Origin: Qipengyuania aestuarii | GTDB taxonomy: Bacteria; Pseudomonadota; Alphaproteobacteria; Sphingomonadales; Sphingomonadaceae | NCBI RefSeq assembly: GCF_019711535.1 | Contig: NZ_JAIGNP010000001.1 | Location: 186,001-250,000 of the forward strand | Direction: 5' to 3' | DNA: 64,000 nucleotides | Shown here: piece after piece, positions 57,547-64,000 of the stretch | How the letters are laid out: each line of letters starts with the position of its first letter | Position numbering within the stretch: the first letter of the stretch is position 1 | Notes under the pieces: generated by a model | Database searches by the model: none | What the model was told of the DNA's origin: nothing | The model's input: the letters and a program-made list of their open reading frames with translations, nothing else | Translations under genes and position numbers: made by a program

Positions 57547-58671
57547 ATGTCAGCTACCGAAATCGATTTTTACGAAGTGCTTGGCGTCAGCCGTGATGCC
57601 GATGGCGCGACCATCAAGAGCGCCTATCGCAAGCTCGCGATGAAGCACCATCCGGACCGGAATCCGGGCTGCACGGAAAGCGAGAACAAGTTCAAGGCGA
57701 TCAGTGTCGCCTACGATTGCCTCAAGGACCCGCAAAAACGCGCGGCGTACGATCAGTATGGCCATGCCGCGTTCCAGAATGGCGGACCCGGCGGGGGGCA
57801 CGCAAACGCCGATTTCGGCGATATTGGCGATATATTCGAAACGATTTTCGGGTCTGCATTCGGCGGCGCGGCCGGTGGCCGCGCACGTCCGCGGCGCGGA
57901 GCCGATTTGCGTTACGACATGCAGATCGGGCTGGAAGAAGCCTTCCACGGCAAATCCACCGAGATCGAGATCGAGGTGAGCAAGTCCTGCGACACCTGCC
58001 ACGGATCGGGCGCGCAGCCCGGAACCCATGCCAGGACCTGCAATCTTTGCGGCGGGCAGGGCAATGTCCGCGCAAAGCAGGGCTTTTTTGTAGTCGAGCG
58101 GCCATGTCCCAATTGCCACGGTGCCGGCGAAGTCATCACTTCGCCATGCCGCGACTGTCGCGGCGAAGGACGGATCGACGTTCCGCAAAAGCTCGAAGTC
58201 GATATTCCGCCCGGGGTGGACACCGGCACGCGTATTCGCTTGTCCGGCAAGGGCGAAGCGGGACCGCGAGGCGCTCCTGCTGGTGACCTCTATATTTTCG
58301 TCCATGTGAAGCCGCACGAGATATTCCAGCGCGAGGGTACGACGCTCGCTACCCGCGTCCCGATCAGCTTCACCAAGGCGGCGCTCGGCGGATCAATCGA
58401 AATTCCCGGTCTGGACGGTGAAGAGCTGACGCTGGAAATCCCGGCAGGGATCCAGTCGGGCAAGCAATTGCGCCAGCGAGGCGCAGGAATGCCGGTTCTC
58501 CAAGGACGGGGCCGAGGCGATATGGTCGTGGAGATTGCCGTCGAAACGCCAACCAGGCTGTCCCGGGAACAACGCTCTTTGCTCGAACAATTTCAGGACC
58601 TGGAAACCGGCGATGAATGCCCGCAGAGCCAGGGCTTCTTCGACAAGATCAAGACTGCCTTCGGCGCGTGA
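57547..58671 (+). CDS. dnaJ: Molecular chaperone DnaJ (Hsp40)
   Basis: 374 residues from ATG 57547 (MSATEIDFYEVLG). The J domain has HHPDRN; a Gly/Phe-rich segment follows; four zinc-ribbon repeats CDTCHGSG, CNLCGGQG, CPNCHGAG and CRDCRGEG form the cysteine-rich region, then the C-terminal substrate domain. It stimulates DnaK ATPase. The stop meets the converging patatin-like gene stop. Confidence 0.98.
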   Translation: MSATEIDFYEVLGVSRDADGATIKSAYRKLAMKHHPDRNPGCTESENKFKAISVAYDCLKDPQKRAAYDQYGHAAFQNGGPGGGHANADFGDIGDIFETIFGSAFGGAAGGRARPRRGADLRYDMQIGLEEAFHGKSTEIEIEVSKSCDTCHGSGAQPGTHARTCNLCGGQGNVRAKQGFFVVERPCPNCHGAGEVITSPCRDCRGEGRIDVPQKLEVDIPPGVDTGTRIRLSGKGEAGPRGAPAGDLYIFVHVKPHEIFQREGTTLATRVPISFTKAALGGSIEIPGLDGEELTLEIPAGIQSGKQLRQRGAGMPVLQGRGRGDMVVEIAVETPTRLSREQRSLLEQFQDLETGDECPQSQGFFDKIKTAFGA

Positions 58672-60996
58672 TCAGCCTCCCAGGCGCTCCTTCACCTCGT
58701 TCCTGATCTGATCGAGCAGTCTGGCACCGCAACGCTTCGCCGCGTCTTCTTCGTCCAATATGGCGAGGAAGGCGCGGCGTTTGAATATCCGGGCGTGGTC
58801 ACCGTCCTGGTGTTTGCCGGAAGTCGAAAGGACGAGATCGATCATCCTTTCCGCTCCGTGCAGGCGCCCCCACAGATAGTCGTTCTCGCGGTAGGCACGG
58901 CTGAAAAAGGCACCGAAATTGTAGAATTCCACACCGCGCAATGTCGCGCGCGTTCCGCCATCGCGAATGCTTTTCGCATCGTCGGGACTGATCCGGTCGA
59001 CCTTGACCGGATCGAATTCCGTCAGGCCCTCGTTTCGCAGCAAGGGTAGGGTCGCTACATCGTAAAAGGGAAAGCCCAGATAGGCGAACAGCATCCGGCG
59101 CTTGAGATTGGCGGGCATGGGTTCGAGAGTTTCCGCCAGCATTCCTTCGGCCAGACTGTCGGTTTCGATGAGAAGGCGTCGCTGTTCGATAAAGTCCAGT
59201 ACGGCGCCGGGATCGGTCAGCACGTCCTGCGCTACCTCGCCAAAATCGGCGCCGAGGGAGGCTGCCCCTTCTTTTTCGAAATAAAGCGCCATGATCTTGA
59301 AGATGGCGTCCCGGCCCACCTCCAGAGCCTCGTCGGATATCTCCGGATCCGCCTCCCAGTCACGAGCAAGTCGCCGCGCCAGTAGCCGCAGCCGCCGAAT
59401 ACGAAAGCCGATATCGTGTTCTCGCAGGAATGTGATAGCTTCGGCAGTGGCGCCGCCGGAAGGCGCCGAAAGACTCGACAAACCGCGCTGGGCCAATTCC
59501 CTGCGGATCGCAGCTTCGATGGGCGCAGCGTCAGGCAGGTGGAGCGCCGGGGCCGCTTCCCACACCAGCCGAGCAATGCGCGATACGATCCCGCTGAGTT
59601 TCGCCTGCGCATAGGCGTGAAAAGCGTATCCGGCCTGATTGGCGGCGGCATCCTGTGCCTTCTGCCGCCAGTTCTTAAGCCGCTTCACCGTCGGGCGGTC
59701 GAGAAACAGCGTGCGGCCGAACAAGCGGTCTACCGCGCCTTCGACGTCTGGCCGCAGGGCCGCTACGATGCGGGACAGTCGCTCCGCCTCGCGGCTTTGT
59801 TCTTCGAGTTGCTCCAGATTGTCCCGGATGGGCTGTTCGCGCGGAATGGTCGAGAGCGAGCCGAAAATCGCCGAGAAGAACCCGACCTCGCCCGCTTGCA
59901 TATCCGTGCGATGCGAATAACGGTCGGGCCGCGGATCGACATATACGAAGCGCCGATCCACCTCGCGCTGGGCAGGTCGGCCGCGAAGAGCCGCCATAGC
60001 TCCGCCGAACGGCTTGTTTACCAGTACCGATCCGTCGATCAGCGAGACCTTGTCCGTATCGCCATGCATCACATGAACGGGCATGATCCTTTCGAGAAAT
60101 GCGTCCCGTCCCGGCCAGGATCGGCCAGTCTCATCGGCAAGGCGATCGATTTCTTCCAGACGCAGCGGAGGAAAAGCACCCGGAAAGCTGGCAGTAGCGC
60201 GCGCCGACATGACCAATTCGAGCGGATCGGCGAGATCCTGTCCGCCGGCAGAGGGCGTCTTGCGCCGAATCGAGATTGGCAATCTGTGCTCTGTGTCCTC
60301 GACCACTTCGGGGCTATGGAGCCGCAGCAGTTCGAGATAGCCATAAAAGTCTGTCGCAGTGACGAAGAGATCGAGCGGATGGTTCGGCGGAAGTAGCGGA
60401 GCCTCTATCTCCGAGTTGGCCATGGCCGAAAACGCCTGCTCCAGCAGGCGGGAGAACCCGATTCCCGAAAAGGGAGGCTCGAACCAGCGCCCCCTGATCA
60501 GATGAGAAACCTTACGCCTCACCTCATCACGGGTTTCGGGTGCGACCTCAGTGGAAATTTCATTGCCCGGCCGGTTCAGAAGCCAGGACGCAAGCGGCTG
60601 CGCCCAGAATTTCCCGCCTCTCCAGCGCAGCTTCGCATCCGGATCGGTGAGGCGGTCGACATCGGCCATCTCCAGCCAAAGATCGGTCAGCGGCTCGAGG
60701 CTTTGGCCGGAATAGATCGCTTGGGCGAGGAAGATGGCATTGATGCCCCCCGCACTCGCGCCGCTCATGATATCGGGGATGATGCGCAGCCGCAGCGCGT
60801 CTTCAGCCTCGATATGACGCAACAGATCCTGATAGACCTCATGCACTCCGCCGCGCTGACCTGTGGAGGCATGAAAATCCCGACTGGCGCGGGCAAGCTG
60901 CCACAGCTCACGCGTAACGCCATGCATGTAGACTGCCAGACTGACGCCGCCATAACAGACGAGCGCGATCCTGAGTTCCTTTTGCCGCATCGCCAT
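58672..60996 (-). CDS. Patatin-like phospholipase-related protein
   Basis: 774 residues from ATG 60996 (MAMRQKELRIALVCYGGVSLAVYMHG); an ATG at 60990 is also possible and the frame opens further upstream. The patatin elements are the glycine-rich oxyanion strip near the start, GASAGG with the nucleophile Ser, and DGSVLVN with the catalytic Asp. A long helical C-terminal half of about 400 residues (DUF3376-type) follows. It is a likely lipid acyl hydrolase of unknown substrate. It shares a divergent promoter region with radA. Confidence 0.86.
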   Translation of the reverse strand: MAMRQKELRIALVCYGGVSLAVYMHGVTRELWQLARASRDFHASTGQRGGVHEVYQDLLRHIEAEDALRLRIIPDIMSGASAGGINAIFLAQAIYSGQSLEPLTDLWLEMADVDRLTDPDAKLRWRGGKFWAQPLASWLLNRPGNEISTEVAPETRDEVRRKVSHLIRGRWFEPPFSGIGFSRLLEQAFSAMANSEIEAPLLPPNHPLDLFVTATDFYGYLELLRLHSPEVVEDTEHRLPISIRRKTPSAGGQDLADPLELVMSARATASFPGAFPPLRLEEIDRLADETGRSWPGRDAFLERIMPVHVMHGDTDKVSLIDGSVLVNKPFGGAMAALRGRPAQREVDRRFVYVDPRPDRYSHRTDMQAGEVGFFSAIFGSLSTIPREQPIRDNLEQLEEQSREAERLSRIVAALRPDVEGAVDRLFGRTLFLDRPTVKRLKNWRQKAQDAAANQAGYAFHAYAQAKLSGIVSRIARLVWEAAPALHLPDAAPIEAAIRRELAQRGLSSLSAPSGGATAEAITFLREHDIGFRIRRLRLLARRLARDWEADPEISDEALEVGRDAIFKIMALYFEKEGAASLGADFGEVAQDVLTDPGAVLDFIEQRRLLIETDSLAEGMLAETLEPMPANLKRRMLFAYLGFPFYDVATLPLLRNEGLTEFDPVKVDRISPDDAKSIRDGGTRATLRGVEFYNFGAFFSRAYRENDYLWGRLHGAERMIDLVLSTSGKHQDGDHARIFKRRAFLAILDEEDAAKRCGARLLDQIRNEVKERLGG

Positions 60997-61062
60997 CGCT
61001 TGTGCACAGGACCACGCCGGAAAGCAATTGCGTTCCGGTAATGTTCTGTTAGTTGAAGCGCC

Positions 61063-62427
61063 ATGGCCAAGCCAAAAAAACGTTATATCTGTCAGGCTTG
61101 CGGATCGGTTTCCCACCGGTGGCAGGGTCAGTGCGCCGATTGCGCCGAATGGAACACGCTGGTCGAGGATGCACCCGCGACGGTGTTCTCGCTCAAGCAT
61201 GATCTGTCGAGCGGGGGCAGGGCAGTAGAATTCGTCGACCTGGACAAGCCGGGCGAAATGCCCATTCGCCAGAAGACCGGCCTCGCCGAATTCGACCGTG
61301 CCCTGGGCGGAGGGCTTGTTCCGGGCAGCGCGATCCTGATGGGCGGGGATCCAGGCATCGGCAAATCAACCCTGCTGCTTCAGGCGGCAGCCAAGGTCGC
61401 CCGCGACGGGCACAGCGTTGCATACGTCAGCGGCGAGGAAGCCTCGGGTCAGGTCCGAATGCGGGCGGCGCGGCTCGGTTTGTCGGACGCTCCAGTAAAG
61501 CTCGCTGCGGCGACTGGCGTTCGGGACATCCTGACCACTTTAGGGCAGATGGAAACACCCAAATTCCTGGTCATCGATTCTATCCAGACCATGCATTCCG
61601 ACACAATCGAGGGTGCGCCGGGGACGGTCAGCCAGGTCCGCGGATGCGCGTTCGAACTGATCCGCTATGCCAAGGAAAACGGTGTCGCGCTGGTGCTGGT
61701 CGGTCATGTGACCAAGGATGGCAACATCGCCGGGCCGCGCGTGCTGGAGCATATGGTCGATGTGGTCATGAGCTTCGAAGGGGAGCGCAGCCATCAGTAT
61801 CGCATCTTGCGGGCGCTCAAGAACCGGTTCGGCGCGGTGGACGAAATCGGCGTATTCTCGATGGAAGGGGAAGGGCTGGAAGAGGTCGAAAACCCTTCGA
61901 TGCTCTTCCTTTCCGGCCGCGAACAGCCGATGGCCGGAAGCGCCGTCTTCCCGGCCATGGAAGGAACACGTCCTGTCCTGATAGAGATACAGGCGCTCAT
62001 CGTCAGACTTCAATCCGGGGCGACCCCGCGCCGGGCCGTGGTCGGGTGGGATAGCGGCCGCTTGGCGATGCTGCTGGCGGTGCTGGAGTCGCGTTGCGGG
62101 CTGTCGTTCAGTTCCGCGGAAGTGTATCTCAACGTCGCTGGCGGTTACCGCTTGTCCGACCCGGCTGCCGATCTGGCAGTCGCTGCGGCCCTCGTCAGTG
62201 CCTTGGCCGACAAGCCGCTGCCGGATCGCAGCGTCTGGCTGGGAGAAGTCAGCCTTGCCGGCGAAGTGCGGCCGGTGGCTCACGGAAACGTGCGCATGCG
62301 CGAAGCCGCCAAGCTCGGTTTCGAGCGTGGTTATGGCCCGGCCGATCCGAAGAACAATACGTCAAAGCTGCGCTATGAGGGTCTGGCACAATTGGCAAAC
62401 CTCGTTGACCGGGTGATGAGCAATTAA
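61063..62427 (+). CDS. radA: DNA repair protein RadA
   Basis: 454 residues. The N-terminal zinc finger has CQACGSVS and CADC. The RecA-like core contains GGDPGIGKST (Walker A), and the RadA-specific KNRFGAVDEIG is present, followed by the Lon-like C-terminal domain with LSDPAADLAVAAALVSAL. It promotes branch migration in recombination. Start ATG 61063 is only 66 bases from the divergent patatin-like start. Confidence 0.97.
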   Translation: MAKPKKRYICQACGSVSHRWQGQCADCAEWNTLVEDAPATVFSLKHDLSSGGRAVEFVDLDKPGEMPIRQKTGLAEFDRALGGGLVPGSAILMGGDPGIGKSTLLLQAAAKVARDGHSVAYVSGEEASGQVRMRAARLGLSDAPVKLAAATGVRDILTTLGQMETPKFLVIDSIQTMHSDTIEGAPGTVSQVRGCAFELIRYAKENGVALVLVGHVTKDGNIAGPRVLEHMVDVVMSFEGERSHQYRILRALKNRFGAVDEIGVFSMEGEGLEEVENPSMLFLSGREQPMAGSAVFPAMEGTRPVLIEIQALIVRLQSGATPRRAVVGWDSGRLAMLLAVLESRCGLSFSSAEVYLNVAGGYRLSDPAADLAVAAALVSALADKPLPDRSVWLGEVSLAGEVRPVAHGNVRMREAAKLGFERGYGPADPKNNTSKLRYEGLAQLANLVDRVMSN

Positions 62428-62461
62428 TAGACCGCTCAGCTCTCGGGGCTAAAGGGCGCGT

Positions 62462-63001
62462 ATGACGGGTTTCGATCTCATTGTTCTTTTGATTGTCGGC
62501 GTAGCTGCGGTGGGTGGGTTCCTGCGCGGCTTTCTACAGGAGGTCCTGTCGCTGGGTGCGTGGATACTCGCAGCCGTGGCCATTCGATACTTGCACACTC
62601 CGCTCACGCTGCAGATGCAGGAATACATCGGGGCCAATGTGACGACTTCGGTCCTTGCTTTCACTTTCCTCCTGCTCATCCCCTACGCAGCCATGAAGGT
62701 CATCGCCAACAATGTGGGGCAGGCATCCCGGCAATCGTTTCTAGGGCCGATCGACCGTGTTCTCGGCTTCGGCTTCGGTGCGCTAAAGGGCCTGATCATC
62801 GTGATCATAGCCTTCTCAGTGCTGGTTTTGGGTTACGATTCCGTTTGGGATTACCGCGGCCGCCCGACCTGGATGACCACGGCTCGCAGCTATGAACTCA
62901 TCGATTCCGGATCCCGGTCGATGGTGGAAGTGCTCGCCCAGCGCCGCGCCAAATTGCGTGAGGAAGAGAGCGATGACACTGCGTCCGAGGCGGAAGCATA
63001 G
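62462..63001 (+). CDS. cvpA: CvpA family membrane protein
   Basis: 179 residues. Four hydrophobic helices with FDLIVLLIVGVAAVGGFLRGFLQEVLSL, the CvpA opening, and LGFGFGALKGLIIVI near the middle. CvpA proteins affect envelope integrity and colicin V export. It starts 35 bases after radA. Its stop TAG overlaps the GTG of the next gene by one base. Confidence 0.92.
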   Translation: MTGFDLIVLLIVGVAAVGGFLRGFLQEVLSLGAWILAAVAIRYLHTPLTLQMQEYIGANVTTSVLAFTFLLLIPYAAMKVIANNVGQASRQSFLGPIDRVLGFGFGALKGLIIVIIAFSVLVLGYDSVWDYRGRPTWMTTARSYELIDSGSRSMVEVLAQRRAKLREEESDDTASEAEA

Positions 63002-63429
63002 TGAGCGATACGCAAAAGGGAGCGCTCTATTCGCCGGAATTGCTATCACTCGCGGTAGAACTTGCCGGTTCCCCTTACGACGCTGCAGCGCCGCTACTTG
63101 GAGAAGCTCGTTCGCGCAGTTGCGGGAGCATTATCCGCATTTCGAGCCATCGTGATTTGGCCGGGCTGGGATTGCAGGCACAGGCCTGCGCTGTGGGGCA
63201 GGGCGCGGCGGCGATTTTCCTTCGCCACGCACAAGGACGGTCCCCGCAGGATATCGCGGACACACTTGTTGCTCTGGAGACATGGCTTGCCGGCGAAGGC
63301 ACTCTGCCGGACTGGCCGGATCTCGAGAAAATCGAGATGGCCAGGAATTTTCCCGGTCGCCACGGCGCGATCCTTCTGCCGTGGCAGGCAGCGCTGGACG
63401 CGCTTTCCAATTCGGGCGACGAACGCTAG
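63001..63429 (+). CDS. IscU/NifU-like iron-sulfur scaffold protein lacking the third Cys
   Basis: 142 residues from GTG 63001. It has the scaffold pattern with LYSPELLSLAVEL, then SCGS with Cys41, then ACAVGQGAAAIF with Cys63, then a helix. In the standard scaffold a third Cys follows; here the equivalent site in FPGRHGAILLPW has Gly/Ala instead. It is tightly linked to cvpA. It may be a degenerate scaffold or a carrier. Confidence 0.65.
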   Translation: MSDTQKGALYSPELLSLAVELAGSPYDAAAPLLGEARSRSCGSIIRISSHRDLAGLGLQAQACAVGQGAAAIFLRHAQGRSPQDIADTLVALETWLAGEGTLPDWPDLEKIEMARNFPGRHGAILLPWQAALDALSNSGDER

Positions 63430-63463
63430 ATCGAATCTCATAAAGTTACGGAGAGGGTGAGGA

Positions 63464-64000
63464 ATGGCAGGCGACGTTGCTGCATTGCGGGAACCGACCG
63501 AGAAGGAAATTCGCCTTGTCATCGCCGCCAGCAGCGCGGGTACGATCTTCGAATGGTACGATTTCTTCATCTACGGCACGCTCGCTGGCCTGATCGGAGC
63601 GGCCTTCTTTCCCAGCGGCAACGAAACATTGCAGATCCTGCTGGTCTGGGCAGGCTTCGCCGTCGGTTTCGGGTTTCGCCCGCTCGGCGCAATCCTGTTC
63701 GGTTTTCTTGGTGACCGCCTCGGGCGCAAATATACCTTCCTCGTCACCGTCACATTGATGGGAATTGCAACTGCGGGCGTCGGTCTCATTCCCGGCGCCG
63801 CCAGTATCGGCATCGCCGCGCCGATCATCGTGATTTGTCTGCGTATCCTCCAGGGTCTGGCGCTTGGCGGTGAATATGGCGGCGCGGCCATTTACGTGGC
63901 TGAGCACGCCCCGCCGGAAAAGAGGGGCTTCTATACCAGTTTCATCCAGGCCAGCGTGGTCGGCGGATTCGTGCTCTCCATCGTCGTGGTGCTCGCCTGC
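63464..64000 (+). CDS. MHS-family MFS transporter (3' truncated by window)
   Basis: 179 visible residues from ATG 63464; the frame is open to the window edge. The N-terminus has the MHS (metabolite:H+ symporter, ProP/ShiA-like) signature FEWYDFFIYGTLA, then FGFRPLGAILFGFLGDRLGRKYTF (motif A) and LRILQGLALGGEYGGA. Substrate may be a dicarboxylate, betaine or shikimate-like compound. About 60 percent of the protein is missing. Confidence 0.92.
   Translation, partial: MAGDVAALREPTEKEIRLVIAASSAGTIFEWYDFFIYGTLAGLIGAAFFPSGNETLQILLVWAGFAVGFGFRPLGAILFGFLGDRLGRKYTFLVTVTLMGIATAGVGLIPGAASIGIAAPIIVICLRILQGLALGGEYGGAAIYVAEHAPPEKRGFYTSFIQASVVGGFVLSIVVVLAC

Overview
The window looks like chromosomal DNA of an alphaproteobacterium of the order Sphingomonadales, probably Erythrobacteraceae. 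This is an inference from gene content: an UrcA-family protein, a two-subunit GlyQ/GlyS, a ComF and methyltransferase pair, a short HELTH metalloprotein of the type annotated in sphingomonads as vgr-related, a MutL with the endonuclease motif, and high-GC codon use. No insertion sequence, phage, CRISPR array, rRNA or tRNA was seen. Almost the whole window is coding, in short operons joined by ATGA or TTGA overlaps.

Layout. 1-2152: 3' part of mutL, then a small lipoprotein. 2154-7097 (minus): MaoC dehydratase, glutaredoxin-MauE fusion, DUF1206 membrane protein, PhoD phosphatase, YchF. 7163-12113 (minus): SDR, Pth, a GH64-like lipoprotein, ribosomal protein L25 and a TraB/GumN lipoprotein. The usual rplY-pth-ychF neighbourhood is broken up by the extra genes. 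12192-13038 (minus): two paralogous small membrane proteins coupled to an XRE regulator, the best candidate for a little-described module. 13106-19414: urcA, then glyQ, glyS and ppdK. 19411-25903: methyltransferase, comF, a structured non-coding stretch, hisI, a MerR regulator with an acyl-CoA dehydrogenase, and a PAS-GGDEF-EAL protein. 25943-29934 (minus): cysK, MFS exporter, PilZ protein, tyrS.

29967-36667: a DOMON-like protein with a NamZ-type exo-muramidase, a CoxE-like VWA protein and its MoxR ATPase separated by an oppositely oriented soluble chemoreceptor-like gene, and an alpha/beta-hydrolase-OsmC fusion. 36672-39636 (minus): a coupled phosphorelay of CHASE3 histidine kinase, Rcp1-like receiver and receiver-HWE-type kinase. 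The last gene lacks a standard start codon at the position its receiver domain needs. 39655-43211 (minus): small membrane protein, parE, LpoA-like lipoprotein. 43250-46086 (plus): rsmI, yraN, gshB, dedA. 46083-50342 (minus): xerC, hemW, rdgB, rph, with a CAP-domain lipoprotein inserted in the opposite direction.

50496-58671 is a heat-shock region: hrcA and grpE, then a DUF885 peptidase-like protein, a glycine-zipper lipoprotein, a HELTH protein and a PCuAC copper chaperone, then dnaK and dnaJ. dnaK is preceded by an almost ideal RpoH promoter and followed by a strong terminator hairpin. 58672-64000: patatin-like protein, radA, cvpA, an IscU/NifU-like protein that lacks the third cysteine, and the 5' part of an MHS-family transporter cut by the window edge.

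All functional calls rest on motifs read by eye from the translations. No database search was run.
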